A stretch of DNA of 64,000 bases from NCBI GenBank assembly GCA_021397845.1, contig CM038046.1, positions 68,094,021 through 68,158,020 on the forward strand, written 5' to 3'. Shown here in pieces: positions 10,749-23,576 of the stretch. Below the pieces are notes generated by a model that made no database searches, was not told where the DNA came from, and worked only from the letters and a program-made list of their open reading frames with translations. The first letter of the stretch is position 1. Every line of letters begins with the position of its first letter. The position numbers and the translations under genes were made by a program. Source of the stretch: Areca catechu (taxonomy: Eukaryota > Streptophyta > Magnoliopsida > Arecales > Arecaceae).

Positions 10749-12306
10749 TGATGATGGATGACTCTAAGACAGCTAAACATGCATGAAAAATAGTAAAATA
10801 ATTTTTTTATGATTTTTATAATTTTATTTGTAGGCTAGATTTTTAAAATAAAGAACTTGATGAAAGACTAGCAGTGCATAGAATTATCGGGTCGTAGGCA
10901 TACTCATGCAAACCAATGAAATATCTAGGACCCGAGAGTTGAGAAACTCCCAATTTAGGATAGTTTATCTTCATCAAAACTAGATAATCAGAGAAGGAAA
11001 GGTTTCTTACCAGTCAGAGATTAAAATTCAAAAGCAGTAGGGTTCACACGCACTATGATCGGAGCCTAGAAGAAGAAGCCTCGGTTCCCTTGAATCTGAT
11101 GGCGAATCTGGTTGGTTTGGGTAGCAAAGAAGGCCTCCTCAGGGGAGGGGAAGTACCTTGGAGTCTCCTACAAGTGTCAGGATTAATCAAAATAGCAATT
11201 AAAAAATAAGAAAAGGATCTATGGGTTGAAAGGAATCAGGATTAGGGTTAGAAGATGGTTGTTTGAAGCTTGTTAAAGATCTCCTTGCTTGGCAGCCTAG
11301 GGCACTCCTCCTTGGACGTGTGAATGCTTGGGTGGCAGTGAGATAGGGTGTGGAAGGATGCTAGGGCAGCAAGGAATTCATCCAAATATAAAAACACAAC
11401 CTAAAGAACCAAAACAAAACACCAACACAAGGTAATAACTCAAAATTTTAGCAAGTTGTATTCATAAGAAAGAGATGCTTACAAGAGGAAGAGGGATGGG
11501 GTATTTATAGAGTTTCCATACCCTCACTAACAATGATTACACTTGGGTTACAAGTTCTCTTCTAAATTGGAATACAAGTCTTTTCCTAGCTAGGTTAGAA
11601 AAACAAATCCCTATTAGGTTAGGAATTGACCTAGTCTTTTCGTTTTTCCTTCATGCTTTGTCTATTCCACTCAAGGATACCTCTTGGACTTGGTCAACAC
11701 TTCGAGGATGCCTAGGAGGGTGTGTTGGGCTTCAAGGGGCAGCAAGTGGCTGAACCAAAGGGGCATGGGTGCATGGGTTTGGCCCTCTTGAAGCTGGGGA
11801 GGCCTGGTAGCCTTGTAGCAGGAATATTCCATAGAATCTTGCTTCTTTAGGGCTTGGGCTTGGCACTTGGACTTGATTTCTTTGGGCTTAGATGTAGGTG
11901 GACCTCTAGAATCATTGGTGCCCTATTCTGAGAATAGGCTCTAGAATCTGGAAGGGAATCTGAGCATCTGGAGGGCATCTAGAAGGAATCAGGGTTTCCA
12001 GAAATATTTTGGATCCTGGGTTGTCACACAAAATCCAATGGGCTAATGTAGTAGCCTCTGACTCCTGGATGTGGCCTGGTGGAACTCCAAAATATTGTAA
12101 CCTCCTCTCTTGTACAAAAATTAGGCTCATACTGGACTCATAACTGATGTACAGGACTCAAAATACTGACTAGGTTGAGTTTTGAGACAAATCTTTAACC
12201 TCAACTTATTACAGGACTCAATTCTAGTTGATTACAAAATTTGACACATTGCTAGGTAAACAAAATAGGGCCCAGTAATCTGTGTCTGATCCTAGTGCCC
12301 CCACCA
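10749..12306 (-). repeat. B2 left (3') LTR
   Basis: Runs from TGATGATGG to CCACCA. Reads TGGTGGGGGCACTAGG in element orientation. TATTTATA (11502-11509) gives a minus-strand TATAAATA at the expected promoter position. Matches the right LTR with scattered substitutions. Confidence 0.85.
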
Positions 12307-12995
12307 ATTCTCCCAGGGTGGTAAGAACTCGACCCTATCAAGTGTGGGATAACTTGGCTCTCATAGTGCTCGAGTAGGTCTAGGTTGAGGCACTGTAGAT
12401 CCTCACAGGTGATCCACGAGTCCTCAAATTCTAGCCGACCTTACCACCGGACCAAATACCTTTGATAGCCTCTATTTCGGGTACATATGGCTTGATTGTC
12501 TAGGATTTTCTCAATCTTTTCCTCACTATTTGGCCAATTATATGTGGAGACTCTGGGATGGGTCTCTCTTAAAAGGGAGGGTTAGGCTCAAGGTGCTCGC
12601 TAGGTATCACTACTGGCTCCCTAGACTCTATAAGATCCGAGATGATGAAGGTGCAGCTAATACCTAAATCAGGTAGTATCTCATGCAAAAAGGCATTGGG
12701 TCCACAGATATTCATTATCTTGGATGGGCTAGCTTTGCGAGCAGAAAATTCTTTACAACTACAAAATTCTCTACAAAATTGTTTATCTCTCTCTTGGGAA
12801 TTAGCCAAGTTGTTAGTTAGTTTATTAGTTATGTTCAGCTTTTGACTAATTTCCATATGCATATGCCGTGCAAAGGGTAGTGCAGGTGCAGACATGTAAT
12901 TCAGGCTGTGCCTTTATTGGACTCAACTAATACCTATTAGACTCGACTAAACTTTTCTATCGAAGAAAATTTTATTGGACCTTCTAGGATCTAAC
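12307..12995 (-). other. B2 3' untranslated region with polypurine tract
   Basis: Noncoding. Next to the LTR, the minus strand reads CCACCCTGGGAGAAT, the purine-rich plus-strand primer. The 12569-12895 reading frame (108 codons) has no counterpart in B1 and is not called. Confidence 0.6.
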
Positions 12996-14369
12996 TTAAC
13001 AAACTATAGACTCTCTAGGCTTAACCCTAGCATGGCATGCACATGAGAATTTACTATGTATGCCTACTAAATGCCAAAGGGTATATAAGAAGTAAGATGC
13101 AAACTTAACATGTGCAAGAAATGAATGTAACATGCAAACCTCTACATGATGTAGGTGAATGGTTAAAAAAATATAAGAAAACTCAAGAAAAGGCAAAAAA
13201 TAAGAGGTGGATTCGGGGTTAGTCTGGTTGGGTGAAAAGTAAGAAAAGGTTTCGGGGTTAATTGGATAGACTAAGATATAAGAAGGGGTGTCGGGAATTA
13301 ATCCTAAACTAATGAGGTTTACCTTATGGGTTTGATGTCTATCTAAAGGGTCTACATAATGGAAGAAAGGGTTATTGATTTCAGGAAAAAGATCAAGTGC
13401 TGTCAAAGAGGTGAGTTCATCCTGAGGGTATTGATCTAAAGAGATTAAGTCCTTAATAAACTCTTCTTGTTCATAAATCAAAGGACTGGGCTCTCTAATT
13501 GGGCTTTTTTCTAGTGGCTCCTCAAGTAAAGCTCTAATAGTAGGACTGGATTCCTCATAGTCTTCTTCCTTTAAGGGTTCTTCCACTATAGGTTGTGTGT
13601 GGTTAAAGTCAGCTAACTCTAGGGTGGCTTCTACCCAGGTTTCTACTAGATCAACTAACACTGGATTGGTTTCTATCTGGGTTTGATCATAATCAACTAA
13701 TCCTGGGTCTTCTATAGGGTACTCTTTTAGATCTTCTATAGGGTACTCTTCTAGATCTTCAATAGACTCATTATCTTCATACTCCTCTACCAATCTTGGG
13801 TCACCCTCATATATTTCTTCTTCTAAGTCATCTTGGTGAACCAATGGGGTGGCAAGAGGGGTTTGGCTAATGGAAAATTGACTAAGGTCTGGGATAACAG
13901 GGGTGGGTAAACTAAGGGTTATGTGTTCATAAGTTATGGGTTTAAAGGTTATGGGTTCAAATCTAGGGGTATCAATGCTATAGGGTTCATGTTCACTGAG
14001 GGATAGTAGGTTACTACTGGGTTCATGTCTAGGGACTATGGGTTCCTGGGGTCTATAGGGCAAGGGTTCAACTCTATGGGCCTTGCCTAGGGTTCCTAAT
14101 CGGTATCTTACTTGGTCAAAACTATGGCTTGCTTGATTACTTGATTGGATCGGTTGGTCAAGCTTAGCATCGGATTGGTCAAACCTATGGTCTATTTGGG
14201 TAAGCTGATTTTGGGTTTGGGTGTTGGACTGGTTTATTTAGGTAAGCTGAGCTTGGGTTTGAGCATTCATTTGGACAAGTTGAGCTAGGATGGTCTTCAA
14301 AGTGGGTTCCATGGTTGGGCTAGACTGAGGTTTGGACTTTTGATATTGGGTTCCTAATCTAGTGGTCAT
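12996..14369 (-). pseudogene. B2 single ORF (homologue of the B1 ORF), one stop
   Basis: In-frame reading from ATG at 14369 (MTTRLGTQYQ) to the stop at 12996, 457 codons plus stop, interrupted once by TAA near 14235 (QAQLT stop INQS). Colinear with the B1 ORF at both ends: the helical Gln-rich N-terminus (LAQLVQMNAQTQAQL) and the C-terminal block TSYFLPF, HVKFASYF, TLWHLVG, KFSCACHARVK. It lacks the six 14-residue Pro/Arg repeats that B1 has, which accounts for most of the length difference. The acidic middle has short repeats (EEYPIEDLKEYPIEDP). Function unknown; see B1. Confidence 0.65.
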
Positions 14370-15440
14370 TTAACAAATCAAACAATCAGAATAAAATGAT
14401 GCAACCAAGCATGCAAAAGAGAAAGAAAAGTATAGTATAATCTAGGGGTTCCTAGACCTAGAGCTGGAAACTGGGTGGGTCGGCTCAACTTACACCTAAC
14501 CCAATAGCTAATCCTTCTACTGGCCAGGTAGGGGGTGGGAGTGTGGGAGGCCCCCCTACTTTCGCAGGGACCCAATTAAAAACCACAACACCACTTAGGT
14601 CGTTTGACTCTGGACCCCCAGCCTTAGACACCAGCTTTCAGTAATAGCTAAAAGGTTAAATGCACTAGTTGGTCCACACAGCTCGGACACAACCTGTTGA
14701 TGTCTTCTAGCCCACTAGGGCAAATTAGGTCTAATTGATTTTAATTAGGCTTGGGTTAGTATGATGATGGCGGTTTCGGGCCCAGGACAGGTGATGAAAT
14801 CCTGCCCTGATCTGAGATTTTGAGTTGCCCTTAAGATTAGGTTAAAATGATGGCAATCAATGGCCCTAATGAAAGCTAAAACAATCAGAAAATAAAATAT
14901 TTTTTCATGATTTATGATGTGTCAAGTTTGGTTTAAGTTAACTAGGGTTATCAAACAAAGTTTGGCTTGGGGTTGGAGTGTGTGGAAGTTGATTAGGTTT
15001 GAGTTAGTCAAGTGCAAAATCAGCAGAAATCAATGAATTAGGGTTTCAATTGTTATAGAGTTTGACACAGATCCTGATGCAAAAAAAATTAAAAAAAATC
15101 TAAAACTGAGGATAGATGGTGGTGATGATTCCATCCAAATTTCATGTAGAAAAAAAATGATATGATGATGCAAACCTAGGGTTGTTTTGACTGCTATAGA
15201 AATTATCAAGATTCTATTAGGATTTCTATTATGCCGAATTTTAGAAATTTAGGGTTTCACTAAAACTAATTAAAAATTAAGATAATTACTAGAACAGAAC
15301 AAATGACATGCAGTACAAATTTCATAAAAGAAAAAATGTTTATGATTCTGAAATCAGATGAAGCCTACACACCTAATGCAGTGGACAGAATATAGAAATT
15401 AGTGTTTGTGAGTGCAAAGAAAATAAAAACTATCCTGAAC
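14370..15440 (-). other. B2 5' leader (noncoding)
   Basis: Leader between primer site and ORF. Shares short blocks with the B1 leader (2448-3323), for example GCCATCATT near 14850 and GCCCACTAGGGC near 14710. No ORF of interest. Confidence 0.55.
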
Positions 15441-15454
15441 ATGTTCTGATACCA
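15441..15454 (-). promoter_or_regulatory. B2 primer binding site (initiator tRNA-Met)
   Basis: Minus strand TGGTATCAGAACAT, the canonical initiator tRNA-Met complement for ten bases, six bases inside the right LTR. It shows that B2 runs right to left. Confidence 0.8.
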
Positions 15455-15460
15455 AACTAA

Positions 15461-17014
15461 TGCAGGACTACTCTAAGACTGCTAAACATGCATGAAAAAT
15501 AGTAAAATAATTTTTTTGTGATTTTTATAATTTTATTTGTAGGCTAGATTTCCAAAATAAAGTAAGAACTAGAGGAAAGACTAGCAGTGCAAAGAATCAT
15601 CGGGTCGTAGGCATACTCATGCAAACCAATGAAATATCTAGGACTTGAGAGTTGAAAAACTCCTGATTTAGGATAGTTTATCTTCATCAAAACTAGATAA
15701 TCAGAGAAGGGAAGGTTTCTTACCAGTCAGAGATTGAGAGAAGGGAAGGTTCACACGCACTCTAATCGGAGCTTGGAAGAAGAAGCCTCGGTTCCCTTGA
15801 ATCTGATGGCGAATCTGGGTGGTTCGGGCAGCAAAGAAGGCCTCCTCTGGGGAGGGGAAGCACCTTGGGGATCTTACAAGCATCAGGGCTAATCAAAATA
15901 GTAATTAAAAAAATAAGAAAAGGAACTATGGGTTGAAAGGAATCAGGATTAGGGTTAGAAGATGGCTGTTTGAAGCTTGTTGAAGATCTCCTTGCTTGGC
16001 GGCCTAGGGCACTCCTCCTTGGATGTGTGAAGGCTTGGATGGTAGTGAGTTATGGTGTGGAAGGAAGCTAGGGCAGCAAGGAATTCGTCCAAACACAAAA
16101 ACACAACCTAAGGAACTAAAACAAAACACCAACACAAGGTAATAACTCAAAATTTCAGCAAGTTGTATTCATAAGAAAGAGATGCTTACAAGAGGGGGAG
16201 GGGTGGGGTATTTATAAAGTTCCCATGCCCTCACTAACCATGGATACACTTGGGTTACAAGTCCTCTTCTAAATTGGAATACAAGTCCTTTCCTAGCTAG
16301 ATTAGAAAAACAAATCCCCATTAGGTTAGGAATTGACCTAGTCTTCTCCTTTTGACTTCATGCTTTGACTATTCCACTCAAGGATACCTCTTAGACATGG
16401 TTAACACTTCAAGGATGCCTAGGAGGGCGTGTTGGACTTCTGGGGGCAGAAAGGGGCTGGTCCAAAGGGGCTTGGGTGCATGGGTTTGGGCCTCTAGAAG
16501 CTGGGGTGGCCTGGTAGCCTTGTAGCAGGAATATTCTATAGAATCTTGCTTCTTTAGAGCTTGGGCTTGGCACTTGGACTTGATTTCTTTGGGCTTGGAT
16601 GCAGATGGACCTCTGGAATCATGGGTGCCCTATTCTGCGAATAGGTTCTAGAATCTGGAAGGGAATCTGGTCATCTGGAGGGCATCTGGACGGAATCAGG
16701 GTTTCCGGAAGCATCTTGGATCCTGGGTTGTCACACAAAATCCAATGGGCTGATGTAGTAGCCTCTGACTCATGGATGTGACCTAGTAGAACTCCAAAAT
16801 ATGGTAACCTCCTCTCTTGTTCAAAAATTAGGATCATACTAGATTAATATCTGATGTACAGGACTCAAAATACTGACTTGGTTGAGGTTTGAGATAAATC
16901 AACTAACCTCAACTTATTACAGGACTCAATTCTAGTTGATTACAAAATTTGAGACATAGCTTGGTAAACCAAATAGGGTCCAGTAATCTGTGTCTGATCC
17001 TGGTGCCCCCACCA
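15461..17014 (-). repeat. B2 right (5') LTR
   Basis: Runs TGCAGGACTACTC to CCACCA. Minus-strand TATAAATA at 16209-16216. Pairs with 10749-12306. Confidence 0.85.
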
Positions 17015-19109
17015 AAATTGGCATGTAATATTTATAAACTATTTTGTATAGCTAGATCTAGGCATGCACGAGAATAAAGAACATAAATTTTACATTATTC
17101 CTGCTTGGAACAAAACATGGATAATGCTGCAAAAGCTGGAATATTTGGAATAACTTTATTTCAGTCTTCTTCCAACAACCTTTTGAAACGTTGATTTCTT
17201 GTTTTCCTTAACAGCAGCAAACTCAAACCAAAGCAACAAAACGTTGGTCTTTTCTCTTGCAACAACAGCAAGGGAAAGTCTTGACAGGAGTTGCTTCAAT
17301 GGAGAGGTATTGGATCGATCATCCAACGATGTTGAAGATCCTTTCTCCTAAAAATTTCAGAACTTAAAATCCTGCAACCAAAAATAGGGCAAGCAAAAGT
17401 AGCAGCAATGGAGGTACAATCGACTCCCAGGTGCTCAAGCGAACACCCTCTAGAGGGGGGACATGCCTAGGCTTCCTCTGATCCACTTCTCGCACGATGC
17501 TAGTCGCTGGAAAGCCTTGAAATGGTGGGAGGAAGGAAGAAGAAATAGAACACTGTGATTCAGAAATTGTTTTCTCCAAAATAATATTTTTTCCTCCACT
17601 GATTGAGCACCAATCAATAGGGAATCAAGACAGTCTTTCACTCCCAATCTCGCACAAGAACTCAGGCCTAAAACATCGATGGAAAGAATGGATGGAAGCT
17701 CTCAAAGGGGGAATCACTGCAACATTTTTTAGCACCCAGAATTTTATATCCAGTGTGAAACCAAGTAATTGGTGCAAAAGGGAGCTGAGAAGACATGTTG
17801 GGAAAACGAAGAGGCAGCAGGTTTCACGACGAATCAAATTCATCATCAACACAGCAATGAAGAGCCATAACGTGGAGGTTAAATTCTAGGAAAAACCAGG
17901 TGGAAATGGTAGAAGAGAAGATGACTTATATCCCCTGTTCACCCAAGCCAAATTACCATATAAATGGATTCAAACCGGTTCATAACTAGTTTAAAAAATC
18001 CCAAACTGGTTCTAAACTGGTTTACAAAATAATTAGATCAAAATCTAATTAATAAAAGGCTTGGTCAAGTCCTGGTTACTAAGAAATAATTCCTGGTGTG
18101 CCCAAACAAATTATGATCGACCCAAAACCGGGTCAGTTCAAAGTGTGCTCAATCAAAACATTACCGAAATGATTCATAATCATAAATCGGTACCTGGATC
18201 AGGGAGATATCCTCTATGGCGTGTGACCTCATTGGTTCGAACCTAGGTGGTAGCACTGGAACAATTCCAGTACCAGCACAAGATACCATCTTGCAATGGG
18301 TCCCGGTGTCCGGATAGGTCGAAGATGCGAGAGCAATCAATCGAACCTCTAGCATATGGTTATCGTATAATTCATCCCTTTGACCTTCAATGCTTGGGAT
18401 GACCTTGGGTTAGACTGCCAACCCTAGCTGAGTCAATCCACAACATGTCTCAACCTCGCAAGTCCAGTGACTCCTGACTAGGACTACCCTGGTCGAGGAT
18501 TTGCTAAATTGAGACACTGCGAGACATTCAATCCAAACTATTCGGACAGGTCAATTCCATCTTGGTCCACCACTGCTCCACAAGTACTTGCCTGTACCCA
18601 GAAATATTCCATCACCGGATTAAAAATCCGGGTAGTCCGGCACCAAAGTACAAGGAGTTGCTTGCAAGCTACCATGATGACCTCAGGTCAGAGGGACATA
18701 TACCCATATCCAATCTTGAGTATCCCTTTGGCAGAAAGGGGCTACACGGAGTCACATTCAATGAGATATCATATATCCCACTTGCAGATCACATCAGTAT
18801 CACAACACTCCTTTGGTCAAGAGGACAACCAAATGATGTGAACCACAACAACCTACACTTGATACATTATTGTCCAATATAATGTATCCTTTGGTCATGA
18901 ACTTGGTTTAAGGACCACTCAATATATCCTCTCTATAACGAAGTCAATGTAGTCCTAAGGACTTCATCACATGAAAATAGTTCATTACAAGAAAAAGTCA
19001 GAATGTGATGAGCTGCCAAAATAATATTTATTAATTCATACAAAGTGTACAATACTCAGCTCAACCACCTACAGCCTAGGCGATTGGCTTTGGGACATAA
19101 TTCCCAATA
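17015..19109 (-). repeat. Element A right (5') LTR, outer piece
   Basis: Continues the LTR after B2, beginning AAATTGGCATG, and ends ATTCCCAATA at 19109 (TATTGGGAAT in element orientation, against TGTTGGGAAT in C). The whole LTR without B2 is about 2.25 kb, close to the 2.35 kb of C. TATA-like TATAAGT on minus near 17920. Confidence 0.85.
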
Positions 19110-21024
19110 GATGAAGGTATCTTCTTAGGATACTCTACATCAAGCAGGGCATACAGAGTTTTTAATAAATAAACTTTGGTTGTAGAAGAGTCAGTACATA
19201 TTGTCTTTGAAGAATCTACTAACAAATCCTCCAGAAAAGTGGATACATCTGATGAATGTGTAGGTGCTGACAAGCTTAAGAAGTTGACATTGAATGATCA
19301 ACCTCAACCAAATGAAGAAGATCAAGACAAGAATGAAAAAGAAGATGACACTCCAAAGCTTTAAGATCTACCTAAGGAGTAGAGGTATGCTCATGGACAT
19401 CCTAAGGAACTAATCTTAGGTGATCCATCTAAAGGGATAAGAACTCGAGCCTCAATTAGAAATGAATGTGATTATATTGCATTTGTATCTCATGTAGAAC
19501 CTAAATATTTTGAAGAAGCTGAGAAAGACTCTAACTGGATCAAAGCTATACAAGAAGAACTAATTCAATTTGATCGAAATAATATTTGGACAGTTATAGA
19601 AAGACTATCTAATGTTTCAATTATTGGCACTAAATGGGTATTTAGGAATAAATTAGATGAAAATGGTATTGTTGTTAGAAATAAAGCTAGGCTAGTTGTT
19701 AAAGGCTACAATCAGGAGGAAGGGATTGATTTTGATGAAAATTTTGCTCCTGTTGCTAGACTTGAAGCAATTAGACTGTTATTAGCATTTGCCTATTTTA
19801 TGAATTTCAAATTATTTCAAATGGATGTTAAGAGTGCTTTCTTAAATAGTTTTATAACTGAAAACGTTTTTGTTGAACAACCACCTAGATTTGAAAATCA
19901 TGCACATCCTGATCATGTTTTTAAATTACACTAAGCACTTTTTGGATTAAAGTAGGCACCTCGAGCCTGGTATGATATACTTAGCAAATTTTTGATTGAA
20001 AATAAATTTTCTAGAGAAAATGTTGATAAAATACTATTTTTGAAAAAAAAAGATAGTGATTTATTAGTAGTACAAATATATGTTGATGACATTATATTCG
20101 GTGCTACTAATAAAATTCTTTGTCAAGAGTTTGCTAAGTTAATGCAGGGTGAGTTCGAGACGAGTATGATGGGAGAACTCAATTTCTTTCTCGGACTCCA
20201 GATCAAGCAAACTACATATGATATCTTCATCAACCAAGCTAAGTACATAAGAGAAATTATTAAGAAGTTTGGAATGGAGACTACTAAACCAATAGATATG
20301 CCTATGAGCCCCTTTTGTAGACTTGATAAAGATGAAAATGATAAATTAGTATATCAAAAGTTATATAGAGGCATGATTAGATCTTTATTGTATCTAACTG
20401 CTAGTAGACCAGATATAATATTTAGTATTTGCATGTGTGCTAGATATCAGTCTGAACCTAAAGAATCACATCTTTTGGCTGTTAAGCACATTATTTGATA
20501 TCTATCTGGTACTATTGATATTGGTTTATGGTATTCTAGAAATTCATCTGCTGAACTAATTGGATATTCTGATGTGGATTTTGCTGGTTGTAAATTGGAT
20601 AGAAAGAGTACTAGTGGCACTTGCCAATTTCTTGGAGTTAACTTAATCTCATAGTTTAGCAAGAAACAAACTTCAGTTGCACTATCCACAGCTGAGGCTG
20701 AGTATATTGCAGCAGGAAGTTGTTGTACTCAAATCTTGTGGATTAAGCAACATCTTGAAAATATGGAATCAAGTTGGCTAGTACGCCTATTAAATATGAT
20801 AATACTAGTACTATTTGCTTGACTAAAAATCCTGTTCAACATTCTAGGAGTAAACATATTGAAATTAGACATCATTTTATTAGGGATCATGTAGAAAACA
20901 ATGATGTTTTGCTTGAATTTATTAGTACTGAATTTCAATTAGCTGATATTTTGACTAAACCTCTTTTGGAAGATCGATTCTATATGATTAGAAGAGAGCT
21001 CAGGATCATCAATCTATTTGATTA
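19110..21024 (+). pseudogene. Element D: integrase C-terminus, reverse transcriptase and RNase H, broken
   Basis: Resumes the integrase frame of 1-554 with DEGIFLGYSTSSRAYRVFN. The linker follows, then the copia RT: NWIKAIQEEL, WVFRNKLDENG, KARLVVKGYNQ, EGIDFDENFAPVARLEAIRLLL, FQMDVKSAFLN, and the catalytic YVDD in QIYVDDIIFG at about 20077. RNase H follows: STAEAEYIAAGSCCTQILWIKQHLEN, then after a one-base frameshift near 20760 KHIEIRHHFIRDHV and LADILTKPL, ending at 21024. Further stops include KLH-stop-ALFGLK-stop-APRAW. The LGYSTSSRAYRVFN and FGATN blocks are those of the Sirevirus (SIRE/Maximus) group. RT would copy the RNA; RNase H would remove it. Confidence 0.9.
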
Positions 21025-21491
21025 AATTTTTCCTATATTTTGACTTAAACTAGATCTATTCGACATTAATCATGATAAATCTTACTCAATCATTATTGAT
21101 TTCACTCTAAAATTATCACATTTCAATTAATTTCGATCTGCCCTTAAAATCCATGAATTTTTGGCTTTCAAGTTGATATGTCGACACATCGATGTGTCGA
21201 CACCTGAATGTGTCAACATATGCATGAGCTGACACATGAACGATAGTGGATTGAGAATAAAGGGGTTTCCAAACTATTTTTCTCCCAATTTCTTTTCTCC
21301 TTCGAGCCGACACAAGCTTTCAAGGTACCCTCACTATTCCCATTCTCAGTTACAAGATTTTAGCTAATTGTTTCTTTGAATTTGATACTCGGTAGCCGAT
21401 TTTTTGGTTGGATTTCTCCTATGTTTTGATTTTTAAACCCTAGAAATCCAAGTTTTCAACCAAAACCTTGCCCAATCCTTCAATCCTAGCA
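21025..21491 (+). other. D spacer between pol and the extra ORF
   Basis: About 470 bases without an ORF. At 21175-21240 it has a run of TGTCGACA-type units (ATGTCGACACATCGATGTGTCGACACC and relatives, split by a few bases), the same motif that is repeated in the D LTR at 24650-25045. An upstream extra-ORF start needs an internal RNA or splicing; no clear splice signal was identified. Confidence 0.55.
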
Positions 21492-23576
21492 ATGGGACCT
21501 CACAAGCAAGTTGTCCGTCGACCTCGTCGGTCAAACCAAGAAGAAGAGCAAAGGACGAAGGCCCGACATGAGTCTAGAGCTGCAGATCTACCCGCACGAC
21601 CATTGTTTGTTCCATCCAGCTGGATGAGCTTGAAGACTATAGTTGGAGGGCATCGAGTGAATTTTTCATTTGTTGACCAGCAGCATTTCCGGATTGGATA
21701 GTGGATTCATCAGGCTGGTCTGACTACATTCTGTTCACTCAATGAGAGGTATTACCCAAGGCTTTTGCAAGAGTTTTATAGATCACTCGCCCGTGGGACA
21801 GATGGTTGGTTGGCATAGGTCAGAGGACGGGATATCCCTGTTACTTCAAAGATTCTAAGCAGAGTATAGGATATACCAATGACAAGATCTATTGTAGACA
21901 GTTTGATGGATCGAGTTAGTGGACTTCAGTGTATCTTTGAGTCTAACATTCTACCAGAGGGAGCCACTGTACCAGCATCGAGATTATCTACAGAGATGAG
22001 ACTACTGCATCACATCATCGTCCGGATATTTCTGTCAAAGACCGAATACTTCTACTATATCACTGAGCGGGAATTACTCGTGATGGTCTCTTTGGTTCAG
22101 TGCATGCCCGTATGCATTCCAGTTCTTATGGTACATCAGATTACGGAGTCATCGACTAGCCAGCGATTCTGCCTTCCCTATGGCATGTGACTGACAGTAT
22201 TATTTAGGGAGTATGGCATCAGCTTTGAGGATGAGCCCTACCGTACAATGCTTCATACCGATGTGTACGACATCAGATCATTACATCGGATGGGCTATCA
22301 CTTGTTCCGAGGCCACTGAACTCGCAGGATATTAAGTCAAGCCGAGGATAGAGCTAATGATGATGATGTAGCAAAGGAGGAGTGCATCCTCTCCAGCGAG
22401 GCAGGACCCAACGAGACTCAGCCTGAGACGGGAGCATAGACAACGGATGCTCTTCAGTTTGATCCTTCTACTTCTGCACAGCCTTAGCCAGCACAGATGG
22501 AGACTCCAAGCACTTTAGACAGCATACTGGATAGAGTCAGACGCATTGAGATTGATGTATTTAACATGAGGCAGCATCTTAACTATTTCATAGTTGAGAT
22601 GAGAGAGAGCCATGCTGGACATAGTGATAGCATCTCAGCTATACTTTCTGCACTCTCTAGATCTTCAACGAGTACTCCGGTTGCAAATACTGCTCCTATA
22701 CCTGCTCATGTACCTGCTCCTGTACCAGCTGATGACATTGATGATATTGATACTGGTATAAATACTACTATTGGAGATGGTGTTACTATTGGTGATACTT
22801 TTGTTGGAGATATTGGAAATGATGATGGAGATGATGAGGAGACTAACTCAGATAGATTTAATTTCACAGATCTTACTTCAGAGCCAGTAGCGAAGGTGAC
22901 GGTTGACTTGCCTAGGAGTCCTGTTCATGACCCTTCTTATTCACCTACCGAGACACCTATTCCATCTTCTCCTTCTAGATCGAATGATCGCATTCCTGAT
23001 CCTATTCCTATTCTCTCTCCAATTATCGATACTCCTATCTTAACACCTATTATTGATTCCCTTGATATTGATACTTTTGTTATACATACACCTATTGTTG
23101 AGACCCCCGTTATTGATACATCGATTATAGACATACCGGTTCATTCTACAAGTGATACTTCTATTTTTGATACTCCTGTTGTATCATTAAATGTTACCCC
23201 TATCCTTGATACCCAGATTATTGAGAGTCCTACACTTCACACATCCTCGCTTATCCGAGAGCTTAGGTTTTATACACCCGGCTTTCAGTATCTTGACTCC
23301 AGTCCTTCATTTGATCGCACACCTCTTCCAGCAGTTGCTGAGATTGTTGATTTGATCACTTCCATTCCTGCGAAGGACATTGCTTTTACCTCTACTGCTC
23401 CAGCCAGAGGTCGGACATATGCTCGTCGTAGAGGATATGGTCGTCGTACCCCTCCACAGCCGACTAGGACCAGACTTAAAGATCTTCGATCGAGAAGGCC
23501 ACGAGCTCGATTCTTCACTGATACAGGATCGATTGAGATCGGTTCATCTTCTGATGATTCCATGGATGAGGATTAG
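21492..23576 (+). pseudogene. Element D env-like extra ORF, one frame with seven stops
   Basis: A single 695-codon frame from ATG 21492 (MGPHKQVVRRPRRS) to the stop at 23574-23576, interrupted only by in-frame TAG or TGA at 21699, 21816, 21867, 22188, 22317, 22437 and 22485, with no frameshift. N-terminal 40 residues are basic. The middle (about residues 55-290) resembles the helical region seen in plant Sirevirus extra ORFs. Residues 336-400 form a predicted helix (LDSILDRVRRIEIDVFNMRQ). The tail is Thr/Pro/Ile/Asp-rich with many SII and DTP units and ends in a basic RRRGYGRR patch and an acidic DDSMDED. I see no convincing signal peptide or membrane span. 'Env-like' therefore reflects position in Sireviruses, not demonstrated function. 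The last 359 codons are uninterrupted. Confidence 0.75.

Larger units (their letters stand above)
10749..17014 (-). mobile_element. Element B2: complete non-autonomous LTR element in the A LTR
   Basis: A 6.3 kb element with two LTRs of about 1.56 kb (10749-12306 and about 15461-17014), a primer site (15441-15454), a polypurine tract beside the left LTR, and one broken ORF. The 5-base duplication AAATT is at 10744-10748 and 17015-17019. Removing it reconnects the A LTR (AAGGCATAAAATTGGCATG, as at 711-722). No pol sequence in the 3.15 kb interior. It is therefore mobilised, if at all, in trans. Confidence 0.85.
555..19109 (-). mobile_element. Element A: copia LTR retrotransposon inserted in D
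   Basis: The element starts TGAAAGAAATAC at 555 and ends ATTCCCAATA at 19109, which is the reverse complement of the TGTTGGGAAT start of C. It is flanked by GATGG (550-554) and GATGA (19110-19114), a 5-base target duplication with one change. Removing it restores the D integrase frame. Primer site and gag lie on minus. It is the same family as C (51424-61622). Its own interior is cut by B1 (about 2448-7146) and its right LTR by B2 (10749-17014). RT, RNase H and most of integrase are missing, apart from a small inverted RT piece at 2314-2447. Confidence 0.85.

Noticed and set aside
21492..23576. True viral envelope gene
   Set aside because: No clear signal peptide, membrane span or glycoprotein features; only the position matches, so it is called env-like.
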